The position numbers and the translations under genes are program-made. This document shows positions 54,654-63,438 of a stretch of 64,000 bases of DNA, piece by piece (the stretch's first letter is position 1; each line of letters opens with the position of its first letter). Under the pieces are notes generated by a model. The model searched no databases. It was not told where the DNA came from and saw only the letters and a program-made list of their open reading frames with translations. This DNA comes from Martinezella rhizogenes (GTDB lineage Bacteria > Pseudomonadota > Alphaproteobacteria > Rhizobiales > Rhizobiaceae), in NCBI GenBank assembly GCA_013322215.1, contig JAAMEZ010000022.1, forward strand, positions 1-64,000. Reading direction: 5' to 3'.

Positions 54654-55328
54654 ATGACAAAGTTTGATGCGCAGCCGTCCAGCCGACCTTCCCTGAGCCG
54701 CCGGCGCCTTCTCGGCGCCATGGTTGCGGTCGGCGTGGCAAGCGCTCTGCCGGTTTCGGCCTTTGCGCAGGCCCAGGGGCAGACACAGACGCAGGCGGCC
54801 GCAGCCACTCTCAATCCCAATATCGCCCAGGCCATCGCCGATCATTTCTCGTCCATCAAATCGATGAAGGGCGGCTTCCTGCAGATCGGGCCGCGCGGCG
54901 ATCAGATGAGCGGCGCATTCTTCATCCAGCGGCCCGGCAAGATGCGCTTCAATTACGATCTGCCGTCGCGCATGCGCGTGATCTGCGATGGCAACAATGT
55001 GCAGGTCATCAACGACCAGACGCAGACCAGAAACATGTATCAGCTGTCGAAGACGCCGCTGAGCCTGCTGCTTGCCAACAAGATCGACCTTTCCGCCGAC
55101 ATGGTGCGCAATGTCGATTCGCAGCCGGATCTGACCAAGATCACACTCGGCAACCGCACGGTCTTCGGCGATTCCACCATCACGATGATCTTCGATTCGA
55201 AGACCTACGACCTGCGCCAATGGACCGTCATCGATCCGCAGGGCAAGACGACGGACGTCATCATCAACAATGTGAAGACGAACGTTGCCTTCGACGACAG
55301 CGTTTTCCGCATTGACTACACGCGCTGA
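54654..55328 (+). CDS. lolA: LolA-family outer-membrane lipoprotein carrier with Tat-like signal
   Basis: A 224-aa periplasmic chaperone carrying lipoproteins to the outer membrane. The start at 54654 follows AAGGAG. The signal peptide contains SRRRLLGAMVAVG, a twin-arginine motif, and ends at SAFAQA (about residue 40). The mature part keeps IADHFSSIKSMKGGFLQIGPRG, FFIQRPGKMRFNYDLP and the C-terminal VKTNVAFDDSVFRID. It sits between ftsK and xthA, the normal rhizobial order. Confidence 0.92.
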   Translation: MTKFDAQPSSRPSLSRRRLLGAMVAVGVASALPVSAFAQAQGQTQTQAAAATLNPNIAQAIADHFSSIKSMKGGFLQIGPRGDQMSGAFFIQRPGKMRFNYDLPSRMRVICDGNNVQVINDQTQTRNMYQLSKTPLSLLLANKIDLSADMVRNVDSQPDLTKITLGNRTVFGDSTITMIFDSKTYDLRQWTVIDPQGKTTDVIINNVKTNVAFDDSVFRIDYTR

Positions 55329-55410
55329 GCGCCGTCTTCCTCTCGGCCTTAGGTAAGTGCCGAATGGCGCTTTCCTTTCCGTAACAGCCGGTCTAAAGCC
55401 TTTAGCCTGA

Positions 55411-55453
55411 CTGGAGCGGTTCAGCGTTTCACCGAGTCGCTGAACCGCTCCAG
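55411..55453. repeat. Perfect 16-base palindrome, part of a rhizobial mosaic repeat
   Basis: Arms CTGGAGCGGTTCAGCG (55411-55426) and CGCTGAACCGCTCCAG (55438-55453) are exact reverse complements with an 11-base loop. It lies next to RIME-like copy C, so together they form a composite element between lolA and xthA. Confidence 0.82.
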
Positions 55454-55466
55454 CTGTCTGTTTGAC

Positions 55467-55510
55467 GCAATTCCGGACGGAAAACCGCTGCGCACTTTTC
55501 CTGGAGTTGC
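55467..55510. repeat. RIME-like rhizobial palindrome, copy C (reverse)
   Basis: The reverse complement of the elements at 20729 and 22369: GCAATTCCGGACGGAAAA to TTTTCCTGGAGTTGC. It ends 20 bases before the xthA start, so it may lie in its leader or promoter. Confidence 0.8.
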
Positions 55511-55530
55511 CGTAAGGGAAAGGCTTGGGC

Positions 55531-56334
55531 ATGGGATTTTCGATTGCGACCTGGAACATCAACTCGGTGCGGCTGCGCATGCCCATCGTCGAGCAGTTCG
55601 TCATGCAGACACGGCCAGATATTCTCTGCCTGCAGGAAACCAAGGTTCCGAACGAGCTTTTCCCCTATGCGCCGCTGAAGGCGCTTGGCTATGAGCACAT
55701 CATCATTCATGGCCAGAAGGGCTATCATGGCGTGGCGATCGCTTCGCGTTTCCCACTGACCGAGGATCATCGCCAGGATTATTGCAATGTCGGCGACAGC
55801 AGGCACATCTCGGCGATCTTCGAACGCGGCGGCCGGCGCATTCGCCTGCATAATTTCTATGTTCCGGCCGGCGGCGACGAGCCGGATCGGGAAATCAACC
55901 CGAAGTTCGGCCACAAGCTCGATTTCATCGAAGAGATGAAGAAGCTGCATGCCAATGCCGAGCAGAACACCTCTGCCATCCTCGTCGGCGATCTCAATAT
56001 CGCGCCGCTGGAGCATGACGTCTGGTCGCACAAGCAGCTCCTGAAGATCGTCAGTCATACGCCGGTCGAGACCGACGGGCTTATCGAGGTGATGAAGCGC
56101 GGTGCCTGGCTCGACCTGATGCGCCAGCGGGTGCCGGAAAGCGAGAAGCTCTATACCTGGTGGAGCTATCGCGCCAAGGATTGGGAGGCTGCCGACCGCG
56201 GCCGCCGCCTCGACCACATCTGGTCGTCATCCGACCTCGGCCCACATCTGCAGCGGATCGAAATCCTGAAGGCGGCGCGCGGCTGGGATCGCCCGTCCGA
56301 CCACGTGCCCGTCACGGCGCATTTCGATCTCTAA
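55531..56334 (+). CDS. xthA: Exodeoxyribonuclease III
   Basis: A 267-aa AP endonuclease/3' exonuclease of base-excision repair. Catalytic motifs are WNINSVRLR, the metal Glu in CLQETKVP, LVGDLNIAPLEHDVW, RLDHIWSS and the final SDHVPV. Its length is normal. GGGAAAGG lies before the ATG at 55531. Confidence 0.95.
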   Translation: MGFSIATWNINSVRLRMPIVEQFVMQTRPDILCLQETKVPNELFPYAPLKALGYEHIIIHGQKGYHGVAIASRFPLTEDHRQDYCNVGDSRHISAIFERGGRRIRLHNFYVPAGGDEPDREINPKFGHKLDFIEEMKKLHANAEQNTSAILVGDLNIAPLEHDVWSHKQLLKIVSHTPVETDGLIEVMKRGAWLDLMRQRVPESEKLYTWWSYRAKDWEAADRGRRLDHIWSSSDLGPHLQRIEILKAARGWDRPSDHVPVTAHFDL

Positions 56335-56349
56335 GCTGGATTGAATGTC

Positions 56350-56805
56350 TCAGGAAAAGCGGCCGAGAAGCGCGGCCGCTTGCCGGGCAAGGGTGGCAAA
56401 ATTTTCCCGGATGCGGTTCTGGATCAGCAGGCCGGCATCGGGATATTCCTCGATCAGGCGGTGGAAGAGGGCGCGTGTGATGCGGATCACGTCGGCTTCC
56501 TCCGCGGCAACTGCCGTATATTTCCGCTCCACCAGCGTCACCATCGCCAGTTCGGAGAGCATGGTGCCGGCTTGGACGACTGCTTCCACCTGCTTCTGGC
56601 CGTTGGCGTCGACGGTGCTGAGTTCGAAACTGCCGCGCGTGATGACATAGGCGCATTCGGCGGGCGATTTCTCCCGGAAAAGCGTCTGGCCCTCGTTCAC
56701 ATGGCGGCGATCGGCGCCGAAGGCGATCAGCCGCAGCGGCTCATCGCCCATGCCGTGAAATAGCGGCAATTGCGACAGCAGTCGGATATCGTCGTTCAGC
56801 GCCAT
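56350..56805 (-). CDS. Cyclic-nucleotide-binding domain protein without DNA-binding domain
   Basis: A 151-aa protein made only of a CRP-type sensor domain: LPLFHGMGDEPLRLIAFGADRRHVNEGQTLFREKSPAECAYVITRGSFEL, then AGTMLSELAMVTLVERKYTAVA, which covers the phosphate-binding cassette region although the usual Gly-Glu pair is changed (SELAM). There is no helix-turn-helix. It starts 7 bases after the CenR-like gene, so it may sense a ligand or stress and act on that pathway by protein contact; this is inference. Confidence 0.87.
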   Translation of the reverse strand: MALNDDIRLLSQLPLFHGMGDEPLRLIAFGADRRHVNEGQTLFREKSPAECAYVITRGSFELSTVDANGQKQVEAVVQAGTMLSELAMVTLVERKYTAVAAEEADVIRITRALFHRLIEEYPDAGLLIQNRIRENFATLARQAAALLGRFS

Positions 56806-56812
56806 CGATTGC

Positions 56813-57496
56813 CTATGGAATGATCTTGTAGCCGCCGTTTTCCGTTACCAGGATCTCGGCATTGGAGGGATCGCGCTCGATCTTCTGGCGAAGGCGGTAG
56901 ACATGGGTTTCAAGCGTGTGAGTGGTCACGCCGGAATTGTAGCCCCAGACTTCTTCGAGAAGGATATCGCGGGTCACGACCTTCTGGTCGGCGCGATAGA
57001 GATAGCGGATGATGGCGGCTTCCTTTTCCGTCAGGCGGATCTTCTGTCCGTCTTCGGTGGTGAGCAGCTTCTGGCTCGGCTTGAAGAGGTAGCGGCCGAC
57101 GGTGAAGGTTGCGTCTTCGCTCTGCTCGTGCTGGCGTAGCTGCGCACGGATGCGGGCGAGCAGTACGGCGAAGCGGAAGGGTTTCGTCACATAGTCGTTG
57201 GCGCCGGCTTCCAGACCGAGGATGGTGTCGGAGTCCGTGTCGTGACCCGTCAGCATGATGATCGGCGCCTTGAAGCCGTTCTTGCGCAGCAGCTTCACGG
57301 CCTCGCGGCCGTCCATATCAGGCAGGCCCACATCCATGATCAGGAGATCGACGGGCACGGTGCGCGCGGTTTGCACGCCCTTTCCGGCAGTCGCCTCCTG
57401 CAGGACGTTGAATTCCTCGTAAAGCGATAATTGCTCGACCAACATCTCGCGCAGGTCATTGTCATCGTCCACCAGGAGAATGGTGCGTGCGGTCAT
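56813..57496 (-). CDS. cenR: OmpR-family response regulator CenR-like
   Basis: A 227-aa regulator. Receiver: TILLVDDDNDLREMLVEQL, phospho-acceptor in LLIMDVGLPDMDGRE, KPF lysine in NDYVTKPFR. Winged helix: LTEKEAAIIRYLYRADQKVVTRD to HTLETHVYRLRQKIERDPSNAEILVTENGGYKI. The long agreement, including RAQLRQHEQSEDATF and WGYNSGVTTHTLETH, matches alphaproteobacterial CenR, essential for envelope integrity in Caulobacter and rhizobia. Its kinase CenK is not next to it, as is usual. The symbol rests on remembered similarity. Confidence 0.85.
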   Translation of the reverse strand: MTARTILLVDDDNDLREMLVEQLSLYEEFNVLQEATAGKGVQTARTVPVDLLIMDVGLPDMDGREAVKLLRKNGFKAPIIMLTGHDTDSDTILGLEAGANDYVTKPFRFAVLLARIRAQLRQHEQSEDATFTVGRYLFKPSQKLLTTEDGQKIRLTEKEAAIIRYLYRADQKVVTRDILLEEVWGYNSGVTTHTLETHVYRLRQKIERDPSNAEILVTENGGYKIIP

Positions 57497-57608
57497 GCCG
57501 TTCGGATCCTCGTTCTAATCCCACTTAAGTCCTACGCCAAATTGCATTTTTAGCAAGTCGCGACGCGGCTCAGGCTTGGTCGTTTGGTTGAAACTGCTAT
57601 GATTTCAA

Positions 57609-58193
57609 ATGAAATCACGCGCAAAGCAAAAACATGTGAGGAAAATGCAAAAGACAAGGGCGGGGGCCAGGCGGAGCGCTTCGACGATCGTCGTGCGTCC
57701 TCAGCCGGGTAAGAAAACGCGGGCGCTGGTGCAGGTGGGAGGCGTGACCGTGCCGGCGGCGATCGGCCGGTCCGGACGCAGTATCCTGAAGCGCGAAGGG
57801 GACGGCGCGACACCGATCGCGGATATGAAGCTGCTCTACGGCTTCACGCGGGGCGATCGGGTCCGTTCCCTGAAAACGACCCTGCCGATGCTGCGGATCC
57901 GGAAGGATATGCTCTGGTGCGACCAGCCCGGCGATCCCAATTACAACAGGCTGGTGAAGGCTCCTTTCAGGCCGAGCCACGAGGAATTGCAGCGAGGCGA
58001 TGGCCTTTACGATGTCTGCCTGGTGCTTGACTGGAATGTGAGCTCGCGCCGGCGCAACCGCGGCTCGGCGATCTTCTTCCATCTGATCAGGCCGGGATAT
58101 GAGCCGACGGCCGGGTGTGTCGCAATCAGCCTTCGCGACATGAGGCGTATCCTGCCATCGCTGCGAAGAGGCACGACCGTTCGGGTTGTCTGA
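57609..58193 (+). CDS. L,D-transpeptidase-fold (YkuD-like) protein
   Basis: A 194-aa protein with the YkuD catalytic pattern FHLIRPGYEPTAGCVAIS, in which Cys170 is the nucleophile and the His is in FFHL. RNRGSAIFFHL and the closing RDMRRILPSLRRGTTVRVV fit the small proteobacterial L,D-transpeptidase group. No classical signal peptide is seen; the basic N-terminus (KSRAKQKHVRKMQKTRAGARR) is odd, and internal starts (GTG 57636, ATG 57645) are possible. Divergent from cenR. It may crosslink peptidoglycan or act on a soluble substrate. Confidence 0.85.
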   Translation: MKSRAKQKHVRKMQKTRAGARRSASTIVVRPQPGKKTRALVQVGGVTVPAAIGRSGRSILKREGDGATPIADMKLLYGFTRGDRVRSLKTTLPMLRIRKDMLWCDQPGDPNYNRLVKAPFRPSHEELQRGDGLYDVCLVLDWNVSSRRRNRGSAIFFHLIRPGYEPTAGCVAISLRDMRRILPSLRRGTTVRVV

Positions 58194-58242
58194 AATGTCG
58201 GCTGGGGTTAAAATCCCAACACTCTCCACTATATGGCATCTA

Positions 58243-58276
58243 GACCGGTGCACCCATGCGGACCGGTCCGGCCCTT
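58243..58276 (+). terminator. Possible terminator after the L,D-transpeptidase gene
   Basis: GACCGGT/ACCGGTC arms (58243-58249 and 58262-58268) are followed by CCGGCCCTTTTCTTTT. The stem is short and the T-run is broken and a few bases away. Confidence 0.45.
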
Positions 58277-58337
58277 TTCTTTTAGAATTTAAATCACGCC
58301 TTCACTCCACCCGCTTCTCATCCCTTGGAGACTTATC

Positions 58338-59168
58338 GTGACCACGCAACCGACAATCACGTTCAATGACGGCAATTCCATTCCGCAGGTCGGCCTCGGT
58401 GTCTGGCAGACGCCGGAGAATGTCGCGCCAATGGCTGTCAGCACGGCTTTGAAAGCCGGCTATCGCCATGTCGATACCGCAGCCATCTATGAAAACGAGG
58501 ATGGTGTCGGCGAAGGCATGCGCCAGTCCGGCGTCGCCCGCAAGGATATCTATCTCACAACCAAGCTCTGGAACGAGGCGCAGGGCTTCGATTCCACGCT
58601 GAAGGCCTTCGACGAAAGCCTGAAGCGCCTTGGCACCGACTATGTCGACCTCTACCTGATCCACTGGCCGTCGCCGCACCGCAACCGCTATCTCGACACC
58701 TGGAAGGCTTTTGTGCGCCTGAAGGAGGAAGGCCGCGCCCGTTCGATCGGCGTTTCCAATTTTGCCGCCGCGCATCTCGACCGTATCATCGGCGAGACCG
58801 GCGTCACGCCTGTCCTGAACCAGATCGAGCTGCATCCGACGTTCCAGCAGAAGGAACTGCGCGCCGTTCACGACAGGCTCGGGATCAAGACCGAATCGTG
58901 GAGCCCGCTCGGCCAGGGCAAGCTTCTCACCAATGACGTCATCGGCAAGGTCGCCGCCAAGCACGGTCGCACGCCGGCACAGGTCATCATCCGCTGGCAC
59001 ATCGACAACGGGCTGATCGTCATCCCGAAATCGGTGACGCCGAGCCGCATCGAGGAAAACCTCAGGGTTTTCGACTTCAAGCTCGACGGCGACGATCTGG
59101 CTGACATCGCCAAGCTCGATTCGGCTGGCGGCCGTATCGGTCCTGACCCGCTGACGGCTAGTTTCTGA
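58338..59168 (+). CDS. Aldo/keto reductase (2,5-diketo-D-gluconate reductase-like)
   Basis: A 276-aa NADPH-dependent TIM-barrel enzyme starting at a GTG after GGAGA. Catalytic Asp is in VDTAAIYENE (Tyr included), Lys in TTKLWNE and His in LIHWPSP. The cofactor site is VIPKSVTPSRIEENLRVFDF. It reduces aldehydes or sugars; the exact substrate is unknown. Strong terminator at 59199. Confidence 0.94.
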   Translation: MTTQPTITFNDGNSIPQVGLGVWQTPENVAPMAVSTALKAGYRHVDTAAIYENEDGVGEGMRQSGVARKDIYLTTKLWNEAQGFDSTLKAFDESLKRLGTDYVDLYLIHWPSPHRNRYLDTWKAFVRLKEEGRARSIGVSNFAAAHLDRIIGETGVTPVLNQIELHPTFQQKELRAVHDRLGIKTESWSPLGQGKLLTNDVIGKVAAKHGRTPAQVIIRWHIDNGLIVIPKSVTPSRIEENLRVFDFKLDGDDLADIAKLDSAGGRIGPDPLTASF

Positions 59169-59198
59169 TCGATAGGAGCCGTCGATCATCCATTCGGC

Positions 59199-59229
59199 AA
59201 GGCCCGGAGCGAAAGTTCCGGGCCTTTTT
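59199..59229 (+). terminator. Rho-independent terminator of the aldo/keto reductase gene
   Basis: GGCCCGGA (59201-59208) pairs with TCCGGGCC (59217-59224), with an 8-base loop, then TTTTT. It lies 32 bases after the stop. Confidence 0.9.
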
Positions 59230-59252
59230 CGTATGTGTGCTAACGCGTGTCC

Positions 59253-59879
59253 TCAGAGCTGAACCCAGGCGGGTGCTACGGAAGGACCCTTGCCGAGGAA
59301 GAAGCCGAAGTGGATGTTCATCTCGCCGATGGGCTCGATGAAGCGGGCATTGGAAAGCGGGCCAGCGTCAACCGCTTCGAAGCCGGCGGCATTGACGAAG
59401 CGAGAGACGGCGTCCTTGGCTTTTTCATCGTCACCGGCGACGAAGACCTGCACCGTCTTGTCCTTGCGTGCTTCGAGCGGCAGCAGCTGCGCGAAGATGG
59501 TGTTGAACGCCTTTATCACCGTTGCCCCAGGCGCGAGAGCCTGGATCTCCTCGGCCGCCGAAGTCGAGTGTCCGACAACCAGGCCGCGGAAGTCTGCGGT
59601 GATGGGGTTGCTGATGTCGACCAGAACCTTTCCCTTGATATTGCCGGCTTCCTTCAATGCTTCCGCTATCGCGCCATAGGGCAGCGCCAGAATGGCGATA
59701 TCGGCGAGCTTGACGGCGGCGGCAATGCCGCCTGCCTCGACATTTTCACCCAGCTCTGCGGCAAAGGACGCAGCCTTTGCCGGGTCGCGATGGCCGATCA
59801 CCAGATCATAACCCGTTTTTGCCAGCAGGCGGGCGAGGCCAGCACCCATATTGCCAGTACCAATCACAGCGATTTTCAT
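59253..59879 (-). CDS. NADPH-dependent F420-reductase-like oxidoreductase
   Basis: A 208-aa protein of the NADP_oxidoreductase/F420-dependent group. It begins MKIAVIGTGNMGAGLARLLAKTGYDLVIGHRDP, a Rossmann motif, with ALPYGAIAEAL, VDISNPI, IKAFNTIFAQLL and the closing GEMNIHFGF. These bacterial proteins reduce unknown substrates, usually without F420. The start at 59879 is chosen because AAGGAG lies 9 bases before it; the ATG at 59885 is too close. Divergent from a LysR gene. Confidence 0.9.
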   Translation of the reverse strand: MKIAVIGTGNMGAGLARLLAKTGYDLVIGHRDPAKAASFAAELGENVEAGGIAAAVKLADIAILALPYGAIAEALKEAGNIKGKVLVDISNPITADFRGLVVGHSTSAAEEIQALAPGATVIKAFNTIFAQLLPLEARKDKTVQVFVAGDDEKAKDAVSRFVNAAGFEAVDAGPLSNARFIEPIGEMNIHFGFFLGKGPSVAPAWVQL

Positions 59880-59913
59880 ATTCATCAGCTCCTTTGTGGT
59901 TGCTGATGAATGA

Positions 59914-59931
59914 ATATGATTATCGTCATAT
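59914..59931. promoter_or_regulatory. Probable LysR binding site
   Basis: ATATGATTATCGTCATAT has perfect 6-base arms around TTATCG and contains the T-N11-A motif of LysR proteins. It lies in the 100-base gap between the reductase and the divergent lysR gene. Confidence 0.6.
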
Positions 59932-59979
59932 CGAGATAAATGATCTATATGGAGTTATACTCGAAACAGGTTATTTCTA

Positions 59980-60876
59980 ATGGATCGCTTGTCCAGCATG
60001 AGCATCTTCGTGAAAGCGGTCGAGCTCGGCTCGTTCAGCGCTGCCGCGGATGCGCTGAACATGTCGCCACAGCTTGTCGGCAAGCATGTGCAATTTCTCG
60101 AACAGCATCTGGGCATTCGGCTCATCAACCGAACCACGCGCCGCCAGCATCTTACCGAAGTCGGAAGCCAGTTCTACGAGCGCTGCCGTAATATTTTGGC
60201 CGAGGTCGAATCCGCAGAGGCCTTGGCGGCCGAGACGCGGGCGGTGCCGCGCGGAAAGTTGAAGATCAACGCCCCCGTCTCATTCGGAATTCATGCTCTT
60301 ACGCCGAAGCTTCCAAAATATCTCGGCGCATATCCGGAGGTTTCGATAGAGCTGTCGCTCTCCAACCGCTTGGTCGATTTGATCGATGAGGGCTATGACG
60401 CGGTCTTTCGCGTCGGCGAACTTGTCGACAGCGGCTTGATCGCCCGACGCCTCGATCCCTATCGGCTGGTGGTCTGTGCGGCGCCGAACTATCTCCGCTC
60501 CCGTGGCATGCCTTCGAAGCCGGATGATCTGAAGGTGCATGATTGCCTCATCTTTTCGCACACCATGTTGAGGACGCATTGGGATCTTGAAGGGCCGGAT
60601 GGGAGCGTGAACATTCCCATTTCCGGCCGGCTGATGATCGACAACGGCGAGGCGCTGCTACAGGCAGCGCTCGCCGGGCTTGGCATTATCCTGCAGCCTT
60701 TCGAGCTCGTTCGATCCAGCCTGGAAGCCGGATTGTTGGTGGCCGTCCTGCCCGAATACAATGTGCCGACGCGCTCGCTTCACATCCTCCACGCGCCCGA
60801 TCGGCGTATCACGCCGAAGCTCCGCAGTTTTCTCGATTTCGTTTCTTCTGAATTCGGCGGTCGCGGGGCGGCCTAG
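59980..60876 (+). CDS. LysR-family regulator
   Basis: A 298-aa regulator of the CrgA-like subgroup: MDRLSSMSIFVKAVELGSFSAAADALNMSPQLVGKHVQFLEQHLG helix-turn-helix, then RTTRRQHLTEVGSQFYERCRNIL. The sensor part contains LKINAPVSFGIHALTPKL. It is divergent from the F420-reductase-like gene, which it probably controls together with itself through the palindrome at 59914. Confidence 0.93.
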   Translation: MDRLSSMSIFVKAVELGSFSAAADALNMSPQLVGKHVQFLEQHLGIRLINRTTRRQHLTEVGSQFYERCRNILAEVESAEALAAETRAVPRGKLKINAPVSFGIHALTPKLPKYLGAYPEVSIELSLSNRLVDLIDEGYDAVFRVGELVDSGLIARRLDPYRLVVCAAPNYLRSRGMPSKPDDLKVHDCLIFSHTMLRTHWDLEGPDGSVNIPISGRLMIDNGEALLQAALAGLGIILQPFELVRSSLEAGLLVAVLPEYNVPTRSLHILHAPDRRITPKLRSFLDFVSSEFGGRGAA

Positions 60877-60921
60877 TCGGATGGCGGGTTTGTCGGCCGC
60901 CGCCTTTTCTTTGTCTGGGTT

Positions 60922-62397
60922 TCATGTCGTTTCCCTGGAGACAGCAGAGCGCTTTGTGAAGGTCAGTCCCGTCAGTGCGATGACGAGCGTTGCAGCGATC
61001 AGAAGAGCGGCAACGACGAAGGTTATCTGCATTCCATTTGCCACCGCCTCAGGGCGCGCCGTCATCATGTCAATCGTCCCGGAGGAGAATGCGAAGACCG
61101 CGCCCATGACGGATGCGCCGGTGACGAGACCAAGATTTCGCGACAGGCTCAGCATGCCCGAAATGACGCCGCGCTGCTCGGGGCGGATGTCCTTCATGAT
61201 GGTGGTATTGTTGGATGCCTGAAACAGCGCATAGTGCGAGGTGACGATGACAAGCGGTCCGATATAGCCGGTGGCGCCAAATCGGCCTTGCAGCGCTGCC
61301 ATCAGGAACAGGCCGATGATCATACCCACAAGGCCAGTCATGGTCATGCGGGAGGCGCCGAAGCGATCGACGATGCGGCCGGCCGGCACGCCTGTCAGCG
61401 CCGACACCAGCGGGCCGGCGGACATGATGGCGCCGACCTGGGCGGCATCGAAACCGAGAGTGCGGGAGAGATAGAAGGGGCCGACCACCAGCGTCGCCAT
61501 AATGACGGTGGAAACGAGAGTGCTCATGGCAAGACCCGTGCTGAGCTTGCGATCGCGGAACATGGAAAGGCGTAGCAGCGGCGACTTGACCTTCGTCTCG
61601 GTGAAGGCAAACAGGGCGATGCCTGAAGCTGCGGCTAGCAGCAGATCGATATTCAAAACGCCAAAGCTTCCATGCCCGATCGTCATTGCCAGCGCATAGG
61701 CGGCCAGCGTCAAGGCCAGCAGCAAGGTGCCAATCCCGTCCAGGTGCCCCTGAGCCGTTTTGCCGTCTCGTCGATCAGCCGGCAGGAAGCGGGCGGCGAG
61801 CAGGAAATTCACGATCCCGAGCGGCACATTGACAAGGAAGATGGTCTCCCAGCCGAAGCTGGCGATCAAGATGCCGCCGAGCGACGGGCCGAGCGTGGTA
61901 CCGATCGCGGACATGGTGCCGAGCAGACCCATGGCGCTGCCCGTCCGCTCTTTCGGCACGGCTTCACCGACCATTGCCACGGTCAGCGCCATCATCATGG
62001 CGGCGCCGAGACCTTGCAGGCCTCTGGCTGCGAGCAGTAGCCACAGTGTCGGCGCGATGCCGCAGAAAAGCGAGGCGAGGGTGAAGAGGCTTATGCCGAT
62101 CAACAGCAGGCGTCGCCTGCCGAAAATGTCGCCCAGCCGTCCGACGCTGACGATCAGCGTGGTAATGGCGAGCAGATAGGCAAGCACGATCCACTGCACC
62201 TGCTGGAAGGATGCATCGAATGATCGAGCGAGCGTCGGCAGCCCGACATTGGCAATGCTGGTATCGAGCGAAGGCATCAGCATGGAGAGCGATAGGCTGG
62301 CAAGGGCCCAGCGGACCGAGGATGCTGACTTTGTGTGGCCGGCTTTACCCGGCTCTTCAATGATCGGCTTCAACATGAGCTCCGTTTCTGGCGACAT
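60922..62397 (-). CDS. MFS drug exporter, DHA2 (EmrB/QacA) family
   Basis: A 491-aa proton-driven exporter with fourteen predicted helices. Motif A is GRLGDIFGRRRLLL, motif C is in GLLGTMSAIGTTLGPSLGG, and motif D1 is MPSLDTSIANVGLPTLARSF. The start MSPETELML at 62397 is used; ATG 62376 has a closer GGAG site and is possible. It is divergent from a LysR gene with 114 bases between. Substrate unknown. Confidence 0.92.
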   Translation of the reverse strand: MSPETELMLKPIIEEPGKAGHTKSASSVRWALASLSLSMLMPSLDTSIANVGLPTLARSFDASFQQVQWIVLAYLLAITTLIVSVGRLGDIFGRRRLLLIGISLFTLASLFCGIAPTLWLLLAARGLQGLGAAMMMALTVAMVGEAVPKERTGSAMGLLGTMSAIGTTLGPSLGGILIASFGWETIFLVNVPLGIVNFLLAARFLPADRRDGKTAQGHLDGIGTLLLALTLAAYALAMTIGHGSFGVLNIDLLLAAASGIALFAFTETKVKSPLLRLSMFRDRKLSTGLAMSTLVSTVIMATLVVGPFYLSRTLGFDAAQVGAIMSAGPLVSALTGVPAGRIVDRFGASRMTMTGLVGMIIGLFLMAALQGRFGATGYIGPLVIVTSHYALFQASNNTTIMKDIRPEQRGVISGMLSLSRNLGLVTGASVMGAVFAFSSGTIDMMTARPEAVANGMQITFVVAALLIAATLVIALTGLTFTKRSAVSRETT

Positions 62398-62511
62398 AAA
62401 AAGTCCCGGCAGAACGGTAGCTCTCGACACCATGTAGCGGAATATGCAGCATTTGCACTTCATTCGTGCATCTGACGCCATATATCGGGAAAACCGTGCT
62501 ATGGTCGCATC

Positions 62512-63438
62512 ATGTCCACGCCCGATCTCAACCTGCTCGTCACTCTCAATGTTCTGCTAGCCGAAGGCAGCGTCGCGCGCGCCGCCCGGCGATTGCGGCT
62601 CAGCCCATCCGCCATGAGCCGGCAGCTTGCCCGCCTGCGCGAGACGACAGGGGATCCGCTGCTGGTCAGGGCCGGGCGCGGGCTTGTGCCGACGCCGCGG
62701 GCACTGGAATTGCGTGAAAGTATCGGCCGGCTCGTGCAGGAAGCGGAAGCAGCCTTACGGCCGGCCGAGGCCCTGAATTTGAAACAGCTTTCTCGAATTT
62801 TCACGTTGCGCACCCGCGAAGGCTTCGCGGAGAACTTCGGCGCTGAACTGATTACGCGCATTGCCGAGCAGGCGCCTGGCGTCCAGCTTTACTTCGCGCA
62901 GAAGCTGGACAAGGACAGTACGCCGCTGCGTGATGGGACGATCGACTTCGAGACTGGTGTTGTCGGCGACGATACCGGTCCGGAGTTGCGAACGCAGGCG
63001 CTGTTCCACGATCGCTTCATCGGCGTGGTCCGAAGCGGGCATCCGTTGAGCGAAGGGGAGATGACCCCGGAGCATTATGCCGCCGGGCAACACATTCTGG
63101 TTTCACGCCGTGGCCTGCAGAAGGGAGAGATCGACGAGGCGCTGGGAGAGTTGGGGCTTGCGCGGCGGATCGCGACGCTTGTCGGCAGTTTTTCGGCGGC
63201 GTTGGCCCTGGCGCGGGCGTCGGACCTGATCGTCAGCGTTCCCGAACGATATACGGGCAATCTACGTGTCGGCATGTATAGTTTCGCGCTGCCGGTACCG
63301 ACATCCGATGTGACGATCTCGCTGCTCTGGCACCCGCGGATGGATGCTGATCCGGCGCATCGTTGGTTGCGCGGCTGCATACGCGATGTTTGCGCCGGCG
63401 CGCGGGCTTATGAATGGGGTTCGAAGTCGGCTAAATAA
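62512..63438 (+). CDS. LysR-family regulator (NodD/NahR-like subgroup)
   Basis: A 308-aa regulator. N-terminal LNLLVTLNVLLAEGSVARAARRLRLSPSAMSRQLARLRETTGDPLLVRAGRGLVPTPRALELRE is typical of the PnbR/NodD-like group. It controls, most likely, the divergent DHA2 exporter. Its last 31 bases overlap the converging marR gene, so the two ends are antisense to each other. Confidence 0.93.
   Translation: MSTPDLNLLVTLNVLLAEGSVARAARRLRLSPSAMSRQLARLRETTGDPLLVRAGRGLVPTPRALELRESIGRLVQEAEAALRPAEALNLKQLSRIFTLRTREGFAENFGAELITRIAEQAPGVQLYFAQKLDKDSTPLRDGTIDFETGVVGDDTGPELRTQALFHDRFIGVVRSGHPLSEGEMTPEHYAAGQHILVSRRGLQKGEIDEALGELGLARRIATLVGSFSAALALARASDLIVSVPERYTGNLRVGMYSFALPVPTSDVTISLLWHPRMDADPAHRWLRGCIRDVCAGARAYEWGSKSAK

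Noticed and set aside
52874..54835. Reverse frame of 653 aa opposite ftsK
   Set aside because: Created by third-position GC bias in ftsK; no ribosome site and no recognisable motif.
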